This document shows, in pieces, positions 8,607 to 16,876 of a stretch of DNA of 64,000 nt. This DNA comes from Streptomyces sp. H39-S7. GTDB taxonomy: Bacteria; Actinomycetota; Actinomycetes; Streptomycetales; Streptomycetaceae. The translations under genes and the position numbers were made by a program. Below the pieces are notes generated by a model. The model was not told the DNA's origin and searched no databases. It saw nothing but the letters and a program-made list of their open reading frames with translations. The stretch lies in contig NZ_JAPVLU010000042.1 of NCBI RefSeq assembly GCF_027158205.1, positions 22,974 to 86,973 of the forward strand, given 5' to 3'. The first letter of the stretch is position 1. Every line of letters begins with the position of its first letter.

Positions 8607-9524
8607 ATGTTGAACCTGGAGCGCCTCCGGATCCTGCAGGCCATCGCCACGTACGGCTCGGTCAGCGCCGCCGCCGACGTCCTCCATGTGACGACCTCCG
8701 CGGTCTCCCAGCAGATGGGCAAGCTGGAGCGCGAGACCGGTCAGCAGATGCTGGCCAAGAACGGCCGCGGGATCCGGCTCACCGACGCGGGACGGCTGCT
8801 CGCCGGCCACGCGGAACGCATCCTGTCGCTGGTCGAACTGGCCCACTCCGACCTGGAGGCGCACCGGGGAGCGGCCGTCGGCGAGATCGTCCTGGGGGCG
8901 TTCCCGACCGCCGCCCGGGGGCTGCTGCCGAACGCCCTCGCGACGCTGCGCCGGGACCACCCCCAGCTGCGGCCGCGGATGCAGGAGATGGAGCCGGCCG
9001 GTTCCGTGGCCCGGGTGGTGCGGGGCGACATGGACCTCGCCGTCGTCCTGGACTGGTACAACAGGCCGCTGTCCCTGCCGTCCGGCCTCGCCAAGGCGCC
9101 GCTGCTGGACGACATCGCCGATGTCGCGATGCCGTCGGACCATCCGCTCGCCGGCCGGGAGCAGATCGGGCTGGAGGACTTCGCGGACGACGACTGGGTC
9201 TCGTGGCCGGACGGCGAGTTCTGCCACGACTGGCTCATGTTCACCCTGCGCGGCAAGGGGATCGAGCCGCGCCTGTCGCACTCCGCCGAGGAGCACCACA
9301 CCCAGCTTGCCCTGGTGGCGGCGGGGCTCGGCGTCGCGGTCGCCCCCCGCCTCGGCCGGGGCCCGGTGCCCGACGGCGTGAGCGTCGTCCCCGTCCGGCA
9401 CACCATGCACCGCCACGTCTACGCGGTCTGGCGAGAAGACGCCGACCGCCGCCCCGCGATCCGAGCGGCGGTGGAGGCCCTGCAGTCCTCGGCGGCCACC
9501 GCACTCACGCCGACGACCGCCTGA
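8607..9524 (+). CDS. LysR family transcriptional regulator
   Basis: A 305-residue LTTR. The N-terminal winged helix is clear (LRILQAIATYGSVSAAADVL, TTSAVSQQMGKLERETGQQM) and is followed by a LysR substrate-binding domain from about residue 90 (EIVLGAFPTAARGLLPNALA). It is divergent from the EamA exporter with about 70 bases between, the classical layout for LTTR control. The effector cannot be predicted. Confidence 0.92.
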   Translation: MLNLERLRILQAIATYGSVSAAADVLHVTTSAVSQQMGKLERETGQQMLAKNGRGIRLTDAGRLLAGHAERILSLVELAHSDLEAHRGAAVGEIVLGAFPTAARGLLPNALATLRRDHPQLRPRMQEMEPAGSVARVVRGDMDLAVVLDWYNRPLSLPSGLAKAPLLDDIADVAMPSDHPLAGREQIGLEDFADDDWVSWPDGEFCHDWLMFTLRGKGIEPRLSHSAEEHHTQLALVAAGLGVAVAPRLGRGPVPDGVSVVPVRHTMHRHVYAVWREDADRRPAIRAAVEALQSSAATALTPTTA

Positions 9525-9907
9525 CGCCCGACGGACTGGGCTCTTCCGGAGCGCCCGGCCGTCAGGCGGCCTTGCGGGCCCGCAGGGCCAGGAGCCCGGC
9601 CGCTGTCCGGCGGTGTCTTCCCCGGCGGACCCACGGGTACCGCCCGTTCATCAGCGGCTCAACGGCTCGATCGGTCGAACGACAGGACCTACGCCTGTCC
9701 TCGCGGCGCGGCATGGATGACCCCGGTCAGGCCGGTGTGCGGGTGCACGTCTGCCGGACGGCCGGAACCGTGCGGGGAAGCACCGGGGTCAATCGTTGAG
9801 CGCACAACCAAGTGTGCGCATTGAGACGGCAGGTGCGCACGTGAATCGCTGTACTGGGTCGATTCGGGCGGCTTTGCCGTCCTTATTGACCCTTGCTGTG
9901 CGATTTG
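9525..9907. other. Intergenic stretch with one possible small ORF
   Basis: About 380 bases separate the LysR gene from the truncated LLM gene. On the minus strand 9562-9651 could encode a 29-residue basic peptide (MNGRYPWVRRGRHRRTAAGL and a short Ala/Arg-rich end), without a convincing ribosome site. No tRNA, repeat or strong hairpin was seen in the rest. Confidence 0.3.
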
Positions 9908-10591
9908 TCAATGCGGTGTGGTGAGCCGGGCGAGCCCTTCCGTGGCGATGCGCTCGAAGAGCTCGGGGTCGGCGGCGAAGCCGGAGCCCGCGATCGGCCA
10001 GTGGATGACGATCTCGTCGATGCCCAGCTCCGCGTGGCGGCCGGCGAAGTCGGTGAAGGCCTCGAAGGAATCCAGCGGGCGGTCCGGGGTGAACCCGGTG
10101 AGCATGATCTTGTCCAGTTCGGCGGGGTCCCGGCCGATCGCGTCGCAGGCCGCTCCGAGCTTGGCGATCTGGCCGCGGACGGCTTCCAGCGACTGCTCGG
10201 GGGTGCCGGTCTCGAAGAGTTTCGGGTCTCCGGTGGTGACCCAGGCCTGCCCGTGGCGCGCGGCCAGCTTCAGCCCGCGCGGTCCGGTGGCGGCCACCGC
10301 GAAGGGGAGCCGCGGCCGCTGCACGCAGCCGGGGATGTTGCGGACCTCGTGCGCGGAGTAGAACTCGCCCTCGTGCGACACCACGTCCTCGGTGAGCAAC
10401 CGGTCGAGCAGCGGAACGAACTCCCCGAAGCGGTCCGCCCGCTCGCGCGGCGTCCACGCCTCCTGGCCCAGCGCGGTCGCGTCGAACCCGGACCCGCCCG
10501 CGCCGATGCCCAGTGTGACGCGTCCCCCACTGACGTCGTCGAGGGTGATCAGGTCCTTCGCCAGCGTCACCGGGTGCCGGAAGTTGGGCGA
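9908..10591 (-). pseudogene. LLM class F420-dependent oxidoreductase, C-terminal fragment
   Basis: From SPNFRHPVTLAKDLITLDDV to the stop this is closely similar to residues about 72-297 of the intact gene at 13657 (GAGGSGFDATALGQEAWTPR, HEVRNIPGCVQRPRLPFAVA, GLKLAARHGQAWVTTGD). The N-terminal 71 residues, holding the first beta-alpha units of the TIM barrel, are gone. Similarity stops at a TC dinucleotide at 10590-10591, the mirror of the point where the three N-terminal fragments stop. The frame stays open upstream to 10759, but those residues are unrelated. A functional enzyme is unlikely. Confidence 0.85.
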
Positions 10592-10880
10592 GGCGGACTG
10601 AATGGCATCGGGAGCAGTAATGATGTTGCCGCCGCGACCCGACGGCCCGCGTCCGTGGTCGCCCACTTTCGGTACGTTGCGTGTTGGCCCCAACGATCCG
10701 CGGATCTGCCCTGACGGGCCACCACACGCTCCCGGCAACACCTTGAACCAGCGCCGCATCGATGGGAGAACGAGCGATGTTCGAAGGACGCCCCGACGGA
10801 CTGCCCCTGGGCATCGTGCCCACTCCGCAGCCTCTGGCGGTGAGACCGAGACAGGCCGCTTGGCAGCGCGGCGAGGTCGC
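10592..10880. other. Junction segment next to the C-terminal LLM fragment
   Basis: About 290 bases lie between the C-terminal LLM fragment and the end of the PP2C gene. On the plus strand 10777-10935 reads as a short frame ending in GEVAYLMDPDGVQWQRIDFF, which recalls the end of a VOC/glyoxalase domain but is too short to assign and overlaps the 3' end of the PP2C gene. No integrase or inverted repeat was found. Confidence 0.3.
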
Positions 10881-12155
10881 CTACCTCATGGACCCGGACG
10901 GGGTGCAGTGGCAGCGCATCGACTTCTTCGCCGTCCCGAGCCCACCGGTTCCAATCCACGGGCCCGCGACCGAAGTCCGGCGCTCAGGTGCCGACGTCGA
11001 GCCGACAACGGCCGGCTTCCGGAGCAGGAGCAGCGCCGCGTCGTCGTGGAGCCGACCGCCGACGTGTGCCAGCAGTTCGTCGTGGAGTGCGGCGAGGGTA
11101 CGGGACGGCTCATCCGACACGTGCCGCGCCACCCGCTCCATGAGCGGGTAGAACTCACGACTGTGGTTGCGGGCCTCGGTGACCCCGTCGGTGTAGAGGA
11201 GCAGCTGGTCGCCGTCGGCGAAGGGCAGCACCTGGAGACTCGGGGTCTCGCCGGTGAGGGCCCGCAACCCGAGCGGTGGAGCCGGACGCGTCGGCTCGAC
11301 AGCCGTGACCTCAAAATCGCGAACCACCAGCGGCGGGGCGTGTCCGCAGTTGACCACCTCCATGCGCCCGGCCCCGGGGTACCCGACGACCACGGCGGTG
11401 ACGAAGTCGTCGGGACCCAGGTTGCGCGCCAGGCTCCGCTCTATCCTGCCGACGACGTCGAGGAGGTCCGGTTCGTCGTAGGCGGCCTCGCGGAAGACAC
11501 CGAGCACCAGAGCGGCGGTGCCCACCGCGGGCAGCCCCTTGCCGCGCACGTCGCCGACGATCAGCCTGACCCCGTACGGAGTGGGGATCAGTGCGTAGAG
11601 GTCGCCGCCGATCCGGGCCTCCGCCGCGGCGGCGCTGTAGCGGACGGCTACCTGGAACTCGCCGACAGTGGCGGGCACGGGCTTGAGGAGGGCGTGCTGG
11701 GCAGCCTCGGCGACTGAGCGGACGGCCGCCAGTACCCGTTCGCGACGCCCGCGTAGCGCGCTGGCCTGGCTGCTCGCCAGGGTAACGGCGACCAGTGCGG
11801 ACAGCACGATTGACTGCTCACGGACCGAAGCACCGCCATGGGCGCCGAGCACGGCACCCAGCGCCACGGCGAGGAAGCCGATCCGAAGCACTCCCCACGG
11901 CCTGCTGGGGGCGGCGGCCAGCGCAGGCCCGACGGCGAGCAGCGGCAACCAGGTCATTCCACCTCCGCTGACGAGGGCGAGGAGCGCAACGGCAGAGACG
12001 ATCAGTGAGGGCGCCCAGGCGGCGAGGTGGGCGGCGATGCGTGACTGCTCCTCCGGCGCTGTCCTCGGGGCCGGGCCCGCCGACCCCACGCGAAGCCGCT
12101 TCCTGAGCTGCCACGTCGGCCGATGATCGCGCTGATGGTCTTGGGCATAGCTCAT
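10881..12155 (-). CDS. Membrane-anchored PP2C/SpoIIE serine/threonine phosphatase
   Basis: A 424-residue protein: a cytoplasmic N-terminus, three to four hydrophobic helices at about 45-135 (LIVSAVALLALVSGGGMTWL, IGFLAVALGAVLGAHGG), then a SpoIIE domain from about 165 to 385. Metal-binding acidic motifs are present in IGGDLYALIP, LIVGDVRGKGLPAVG, LLLYTDGVTEARN and HDDAALLLLR. Such phosphatases act on anti-anti-sigma factors in Streptomyces stress signalling. The last 35 residues run past the usual domain end. No anti-sigma or STAS gene lies nearby, so the target is unknown. Confidence 0.88.
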   Translation of the reverse strand: MSYAQDHQRDHRPTWQLRKRLRVGSAGPAPRTAPEEQSRIAAHLAAWAPSLIVSAVALLALVSGGGMTWLPLLAVGPALAAAPSRPWGVLRIGFLAVALGAVLGAHGGASVREQSIVLSALVAVTLASSQASALRGRRERVLAAVRSVAEAAQHALLKPVPATVGEFQVAVRYSAAAAEARIGGDLYALIPTPYGVRLIVGDVRGKGLPAVGTAALVLGVFREAAYDEPDLLDVVGRIERSLARNLGPDDFVTAVVVGYPGAGRMEVVNCGHAPPLVVRDFEVTAVEPTRPAPPLGLRALTGETPSLQVLPFADGDQLLLYTDGVTEARNHSREFYPLMERVARHVSDEPSRTLAALHDELLAHVGGRLHDDAALLLLRKPAVVGSTSAPERRTSVAGPWIGTGGLGTAKKSMRCHCTPSGSMR

Positions 12156-12251
12156 GTCCTCTTCCGCAGCCCTCTCCTGCTCACGGCGCGTGCGCCTGTC
12201 CGTTTCATCCAGAGAACAGGTAGCCGTGCGGGAGCCGCAAGGGCGATGTTT

Positions 12252-13010
12252 TCAGATAGTGAGCGAAAGGCCCCTGGTCACACGACTCGCTGTCGGGACC
12301 AGCCGCGCTCGAACCTGTTCGATGCGGGAGAGCCGGTCTGCCCGGAGTGAGACACCGAGCGAGCCGAGTTTGTGCCCGCTGTACACGGGCACCGCGACGC
12401 AGATCGTGCCCAGGGCGTACTCCTCCAGGTCCATGATGGTCGGGGCAGTGGGGGTTGAGTCGAGTTGTCGAAGCAGTTCGGAACGGTGGGTGATGGTGCG
12501 GGGCGTGAGGTCGGCGAGGGAATGCCGGGAGAGGTACTCGTCGCGGGAGTCGTCGTCGAGCTCGCGCAGCACGCACTTGCCCAGCGCCGTGGCGTGCCCG
12601 GCGTCCTCGAATCCCACCCAGAGGTCGACCCGTGGTGCCCGTGGGCCCTCGACGATCTCGGCGACCCGGATCTCGCCCTCCTCGTAGAAGGTCAGATAGG
12701 CGGCGGCCGACAGTTCGTCCCGCAGAGCGGCGAGCATGGGACGGATACGGGTGAGCAGCCCCTGGCCGCGGCTTCCGGCGTGCAGCGTGTGCAGGCTGTC
12801 TCCGATGACGTACGACCCGTCCTCCAGCTTCCGCAGGTATCCGTCGTGGACCAGCGTCCGCAGCAGGTGATAGGTGGTGGCCAGTGACAGTCCTGCCTCA
12901 CGTGCCAGCTGCTTCGCCGGAGCACCGCCCTCGTGTGCCCCTACGGCTTCCATCAAGCGGAAGGCTCGCTGCACTGAAGTGATGAGCGTAGGGCTGCCAT
13001 GAGGACCCAT
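12252..13010 (-). CDS. IclR family transcriptional regulator
   Basis: A 252-residue protein with an N-terminal IclR winged helix (ITSVQRAFRLMEAVGAHEGG, AKQLAREAGLSLATTYHLLR) and the C-terminal effector domain (RIRPMLAALRDELSAAAYLT, GHATALGKCVLRELDDD, GTICVAVPVYSGHKLGSLGV). ATG 13010 is preferred over a longer frame from 13082 because it starts the conserved region. It lies in the same orientation as the PP2C gene with 96 bases between. Effector and targets unknown. Confidence 0.9.
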   Translation of the reverse strand: MGPHGSPTLITSVQRAFRLMEAVGAHEGGAPAKQLAREAGLSLATTYHLLRTLVHDGYLRKLEDGSYVIGDSLHTLHAGSRGQGLLTRIRPMLAALRDELSAAAYLTFYEEGEIRVAEIVEGPRAPRVDLWVGFEDAGHATALGKCVLRELDDDSRDEYLSRHSLADLTPRTITHRSELLRQLDSTPTAPTIMDLEEYALGTICVAVPVYSGHKLGSLGVSLRADRLSRIEQVRARLVPTASRVTRGLSLTI

Positions 13011-13099
13011 GTCCCAAGCTTGCGCCCGGCGGCACCCCGCCAGCAAGCTCAGCCTGGACCGGCCCCGGCCGACCCGTCCCACACCGTCTCGTCGAGGTC

Positions 13100-13262
13100 T
13101 TGGCCTCCCGGCTCAGCTGGTCGGCGAGGGCGGCGCCCCCCACCGCGTGGTCGAGGACCGACTCGGCCTGGCTGGTCGCCGCCACGGCGGAACTGCAAGG
13201 CCTGACCCTCCTGCACCGCGACCGGGACTTTGAGTGCATCGCTGCCTTCACAGGACAGTTCT
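13100..13262 (+). pseudogene. PIN-domain (VapC-like) toxin, C-terminal relic
   Basis: The frame reads AWLVAATAELQGLTLLHRDR followed by DFECIAAFTGQ, the conserved end of a type II VapC toxin: an alpha helix, a strand, and the final Asp pair in HRDRDFE. No N-terminal PIN half and no antitoxin gene are present upstream. It is therefore a remnant. It lies between the IclR gene and the intact LLM gene. Confidence 0.65.
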
Positions 13263-13656
13263 CCAGTGGTACGGACCCGCAGCCGGAAAGTAGACCCAGG
13301 ACCGGTTGCAGTTTTGGTTGCATTCACCCTCGTCCAGCACCGTTCACAGCCCCGCCAGATAGCCGTTCCGGCGCAGGTCAGGACAGCGCTGATCTATCGC
13401 GAACAGCCGGACGAACAGTTCGAAAGCGTGTTGGGGACGGGCGAGACGATCATTTCGCGGTGTGCTGCTTCCGCAGGTCGTGGCGGCCCTGGTCTTGCAG
13501 AAGGTGAAGCGGACCTGGCTGCGGCCGGCCTCCGGTCGCCGTAGAGACGGCCTCGCCGACTCGCCCACCCCGTCGTTGGGGAGGACGCCTCTCGCCGCCG
13601 ACCTGGCATACGCCTTCGACCAGGGTGTTCAGGCGCGTTCCACGTAGGGTCGGAGC
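13263..13656. other. Non-coding stretch with a GGTTGCA direct repeat
   Basis: About 390 bases without a recognisable gene. GGTTGCA occurs at 13304-13310 and again at 13316-13322, 12 bases apart and A/T-richer than its surroundings, which recalls arm-type sites at ends of actinobacterial integrative elements. A minus-strand frame ending LFVRLFAIDQRCPDLRRNGY is seen at 13344-13450 but could not be identified. Confidence 0.35.
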
Positions 13657-14550
13657 ATGCGACTGAGTACCGTGATCCTCCCCATCTACCGCTGGCAGCA
13701 GGGCCAGGAGGTGTGGCGGCGCGCCGAAGACCTCGGGTTCCATGCGGCGTACACGTATGACCACCTCTCATGGCGGACCTTCCGCGACGGGCCGTGGTTC
13801 GGCGCCGTGCCCACGCTGGCCGCCGCTGCGGCCGCCACGACGCGCCTCAGGTTGGGGACCCTCGTTACGTCTCCTAATTTCCGGCATCCCGTGACGCTGG
13901 CGAAGGACCTGATCACGCTGGACGATGTGAGCGGTGGGCGGATCACGCTGGGGATCGGGGCTGGTGGGTCGGGGTTCGACGCCACGGCGTTGGGGCAGGA
14001 GGCCTGGACGCCGAGGGAGCGGGCCGACCGGTTCGCGGAGTTCGTGCCGCTGCTGGACAAGCTGCTGAGCGAGGACGTCGTCAGTTTCGAGGGCGAGTTC
14101 TACTCGGCGCACGAGGTGCGAAACATCCCCGGTTGCCTGCAGCGTCCCCGGCTGCCGTTCGCTGTGGCCGCCACCGGGCCGCGGGGGCTGAAGCTGGCCG
14201 CACGCCACGGCCAGGCGTGGGTGACGACCGGCGACCCGAGATTGTTCGAAACGGGCACCCCCGAGCAGTCACTGGAGGCCATCAAGGGTCAGCTCGGCAA
14301 GCTCGGCGCGGCCTGTGAGGCGATCGGCCGGGACGTCGGCGAGCTGGAGAAGATCATGCTCACCGGCTTCACCCCGGACCCGGGCGGCCCGCTGGAGTCC
14401 GTGGACGCGTTCGTCGACTTCGCGGGAAAGCACCGCGAAGCGGGGATCACCGAGCTAGTGCTGCACTGGCCGATCCCGGACACCGACTTCGCCGCCGACC
14501 TCAAGACCTTCGAGCGCATTGCCACTGAGGGCTTGAAGCAGCTCGTTTGA
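13657..14550 (+). CDS. LLM class F420-dependent oxidoreductase (intact copy)
   Basis: A 297-residue TIM-barrel protein of the bacterial luciferase superfamily: MRLSTVILPIYRWQQGQEVW, AAYTYDHLSWRTFRDGPWFG, then GTLVTSPNFRHPVTLAKDLI and GLKLAARHGQAWVTTGD. Relatives use F420 (or FMN) for hydride transfer; the substrate is unknown. This is the only complete copy in a region with one C-terminal and three N-terminal fragments of the same gene, and it lies on the opposite strand to them. Around codons 69-77 it uses T-ending codons (GTT, TCT, CCT, AAT, CAT), unlike the C- and G-ending codons in the fragments, exactly where the fragments break. Confidence 0.9.
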   Translation: MRLSTVILPIYRWQQGQEVWRRAEDLGFHAAYTYDHLSWRTFRDGPWFGAVPTLAAAAAATTRLRLGTLVTSPNFRHPVTLAKDLITLDDVSGGRITLGIGAGGSGFDATALGQEAWTPRERADRFAEFVPLLDKLLSEDVVSFEGEFYSAHEVRNIPGCLQRPRLPFAVAATGPRGLKLAARHGQAWVTTGDPRLFETGTPEQSLEAIKGQLGKLGAACEAIGRDVGELEKIMLTGFTPDPGGPLESVDAFVDFAGKHREAGITELVLHWPIPDTDFAADLKTFERIATEGLKQLV

Positions 14551-14564
14551 GACGAATAGTGCCT

Positions 14565-14597
14565 GGTCAGGCTGTGATGCACGAAAGAGGCTTGACT
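14565..14597. repeat. 33-base tail, copy 1, at the LLM break point
   Basis: Begins GGTCAGGC and ends GGCTTGACT directly against the break at 14598. It matches the copy at 28022-28054 at 25 of 33 positions. GTCAGGCT and GGCTTGAC form imperfect inverted arms. Sequence to the left is unrelated between copies. Confidence 0.6.
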
Positions 14598-14812
14598 GAC
14601 GTGACGAGCGTTCCGAGCCGCATCCGCTCGGTGGCCGTCGCGGCGGCGGTGAGGGTGGGCACCGCGCCGAACCACGGTCCGTCCCGGAAGGTCCGCCAGG
14701 AGAGGTGGTCGTATGTGTACGCGGTGTGGAAGCCGAGGTCTTCGGCCCGTCGCCAGATCTTCTGCCCTTCGACCCACCGGTGGATGGGGAGGATCACCGT
14801 GCTCAGACGCAT
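14598..14812 (-). pseudogene. LLM oxidoreductase N-terminal fragment, copy 1
   Basis: Codes for residues 1-71 of the LLM protein (MRLSTVILPIHRWVEGQKIW, AYTYDHLSWRTFRDGPWFGA, ending GTLVTS). It then leaves the family and runs into a short tail VKPLSCITA and a stop. The break is at the same base as in copies 2 and 3. The upstream region lacks the CGTAGG-TCG motif seen before the intact gene and copy 3. Confidence 0.8.
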
Positions 14813-14913
14813 GACCGTAACCATAGGCGGGCTTTGCGCTGCCACGGATATGCCGACGGAGCAGATCCGGGAAGCCCCGCCGACATCGCGACGCGGGCCG
14901 CTACCGTGGCGTC

Positions 14914-15225
14914 ATGGGCACGCTGGGTAGGGCCGAGCTTGAGGCGATGATCGAAGAGGCGACGGTGGATGCCCACGGCGAGGACGAGCAGCGGACCGGT
15001 CTGTTCGCCGCGCTTGAGGAGTACCTCGACCTGCCCTTCACCACGGCGGTTCTCGGCGTCGAGGTAACCGTGCGCCGGGTCGACCTCACGCCCGACGGCA
15101 GGATCGTCGCCTGGTGTTCTCGTGGCCGCGTCCGGCAGGCGATCGGAATTCTGGATCTGCCGTTGCCCAGCCCGGCGCCCGAGGGGGCGGAGTGGATCGA
15201 GGCGTACCGCCACTGGGCCGGATGA
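14914..15225 (+). CDS. CcbP-like calcium-binding protein family member
   Basis: A 103-residue acidic protein: MGTLGRAELEAMIEEATVDA, HGEDEQRTGLFAALEEYLDL, PFTTAVLGVEVTVRRVDLTP, and a C-terminus IEAYRHWAG. This resembles the small CcbP-like (Calci_bind_CcbP) family common in actinomycetes and cyanobacteria, in which acidic residues bind calcium; binding is not shown here. It precedes the 401-residue unknown protein by 52 bases in the same direction, so the two may be cotranscribed. Confidence 0.65.
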   Translation: MGTLGRAELEAMIEEATVDAHGEDEQRTGLFAALEEYLDLPFTTAVLGVEVTVRRVDLTPDGRIVAWCSRGRVRQAIGILDLPLPSPAPEGAEWIEAYRHWAG

Positions 15226-15277
15226 GACCGGTCTCCTCTTCACTTCACGCGGAACAGGTTCGTACGAAAGGGTGGAC

Positions 15278-16483
15278 GTGGCCGAGGCTGTACAGGGCGC
15301 GCATCAGGGTGCGGCGAAACTGTCGCTGACCGATCTCATCGAGCGCAGCGCCGAGTTGAAGGGGGAACTGGTCACTTTCGCGCAGAGCGCTCGCTTCGAC
15401 CGGTGGTTGACGCCCCTCCTGCTGGAGGCCGCTGGGCCTGCACGGCAGCTCGACGAGGGTACGGCGATCCGTATCACCGACCACTTCATCCTGCGGTACC
15501 GCCTGCCGGACGGCTCGAAGGTGGTGGACCGGTTCGTCGCCGGACGGAAGGGCTTGACCGCGGCCGACCGGGAGATACTGCTCGGCTGGCGTGACCCGGT
15601 CGAGGGAGTGTTCGAGATTCAGCGGAAGGACGGGGATGCCGTCGTCCTGCTGAACCTTGTCGACGACCTGGAGTACCGCACGTACTCGAATGTCGGGCGG
15701 TCGGCGTTCCGTGGAGTGTTTACGGGGGGATTCCTCCACGCCAGCCTGGTGCCACTCCGCCCGGCCGACGGGGCGTGGCTGGTGTCCGGGGCGATGTCGT
15801 ACTACCCCAGGTCCAGTGCCACTGACATCGCACAGGCCGCGCTCGAACTGGCCACCAGTCAACCCGAGCTGGTCTTCCGCAATCCCCAGAAGGTCGAGCA
15901 GGGGTGGCAGCGGATGCGGGAGGACCGGGCGGCGTTCGTCGAGTTCTGCGGCGGCGACGAGTTGGTGCTTCCGCCAGCCGAAGCCGAGGATCTCCTCAAC
16001 GCCTACTACCGCCACCGCCAGAAGGTCCTCGTCGCCGCACAACCCGGCCGTACTCGGCACGGACGGCTCCCTGGCCTGGACATGCCCTTCTTCGAGCTTC
16101 CGCGGGAACTGGCGGAAGCGGACACCATTGGTGTCATCTATGACCAGGTCGACGGGCTCAACTTCTACGCCGACTACGGGATGCTGCGGGACCTCTTCGC
16201 GGACCCCACCCGCGCGGGCCGTGGGCAGCACCAGGATCTGCTGTGCACCTATCTGCGCGAGGAGTCGATCGCGCCCTTGCCGATCAGCCGCTTGGCCGCC
16301 GCTCACCCGGAGACAGCCGATGCCGTGTTCCGGAAGCTGCTGAGGGAGCCCGAATTCGCTTGGAGCGAGCACGGTGAGGCACTGCTGCGCCGACGCAAGC
16401 CCTGGTACTTCGCGAACGAGCCCCGCCCTGGCGTCTCCGTGATCGGCGACCGCCTCAATGCGCTCGTTGCCGGCCGCCGGTAG
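15278..16483 (+). CDS. Unknown 401-residue protein
   Basis: I do not recognise the family. The GTG at 15278 is preferred because GAAAGG lies seven bases upstream; the frame is open from 15122, but that part reads as out-of-frame sequence of the preceding gene. The protein is soluble and mostly acidic, with no signal peptide or membrane helix. Notable segments are LTDLIERSAELKGELVTFAQ, ITDHFILRYRLPDGSKVVDR, FRGVFTGGFLHASLVPLR, and DTIGVIYDQVDGLNFYADYG. The C-terminal LLRRRKPWYFANEPRPGVSV is basic. It lies between a CcbP-like gene and a toxin-antitoxin pair, inside segment 2 of the LLM mosaic. Confidence 0.75.
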   Translation: MAEAVQGAHQGAAKLSLTDLIERSAELKGELVTFAQSARFDRWLTPLLLEAAGPARQLDEGTAIRITDHFILRYRLPDGSKVVDRFVAGRKGLTAADREILLGWRDPVEGVFEIQRKDGDAVVLLNLVDDLEYRTYSNVGRSAFRGVFTGGFLHASLVPLRPADGAWLVSGAMSYYPRSSATDIAQAALELATSQPELVFRNPQKVEQGWQRMREDRAAFVEFCGGDELVLPPAEAEDLLNAYYRHRQKVLVAAQPGRTRHGRLPGLDMPFFELPRELAEADTIGVIYDQVDGLNFYADYGMLRDLFADPTRAGRGQHQDLLCTYLREESIAPLPISRLAAAHPETADAVFRKLLREPEFAWSEHGEALLRRRKPWYFANEPRPGVSVIGDRLNALVAGRR

Positions 16484-16582
16484 CTACAGTTCACGCGGGC
16501 ACGGCGGCCGCGGGGCGACCGGCCGAGCCGATCACCTTGAAGCAGCCAGGGCAGTGCACCAGCCAGTTAACACTCCCTGTAT

Positions 16583-16597
16583 TACACTTCTCGTATG
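16583..16597 (+). promoter_or_regulatory. -10 box of a probable leaderless vapBC promoter
   Basis: TACACT at 16583-16588 ends six bases before the ATG at 16595, and no ribosome site is present. TAACACT (16568-16574) and TTACACT (16582-16588) form a direct repeat that could be an antitoxin binding site. Confidence 0.35.
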
Positions 16598-16876
16598 GAT
16601 ACGTCCCGCCCTGGCAAGACCCGAGTGACCAGCGTCTCTCTGCGTGCCGAGACCTTGGAGGCGATTCGCGCACGCGCCGGTAAGCAGGGTGTCTCCTCAT
16701 ACATCGAGGAGGCCGTGCAGCGGCAGCTCCAGCGCGAGGCCATCGACGATTACATCGCCGCCGCTGAAGCGGAGCACGGCCCCGTCGACCCGGCTGATGT
16801 GTCGGCCAAGGCCGAGCGGATCCGCGCCCACCACGCTGCCCACCGCGGTGGATCCGCTCCAGTGGACGCCGCATGA
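16595..16876 (+). CDS. Type II antitoxin of the VapBC pair
   Basis: A 93-residue protein. The N-terminal part KTRVTSVSLRAETLEAIRAR has the ribbon-helix-helix pattern used for DNA binding (a beta strand then two helices with SSYIEEAVQRQLQ). The acidic, Ala-rich C-terminal half should wrap the toxin. Its stop overlaps the toxin start by four bases (ATGA at 16873-16876), the usual toxin-antitoxin layout with antitoxin first. Confidence 0.8.
   Translation: MDTSRPGKTRVTSVSLRAETLEAIRARAGKQGVSSYIEEAVQRQLQREAIDDYIAAAEAEHGPVDPADVSAKAERIRAHHAAHRGGSAPVDAA

Noticed and set aside
10777..10935. Possible VOC/glyoxalase fragment on the plus strand
   Set aside because: Only about 20 residues resemble the family end, and it overlaps the PP2C gene; not enough to call a gene.
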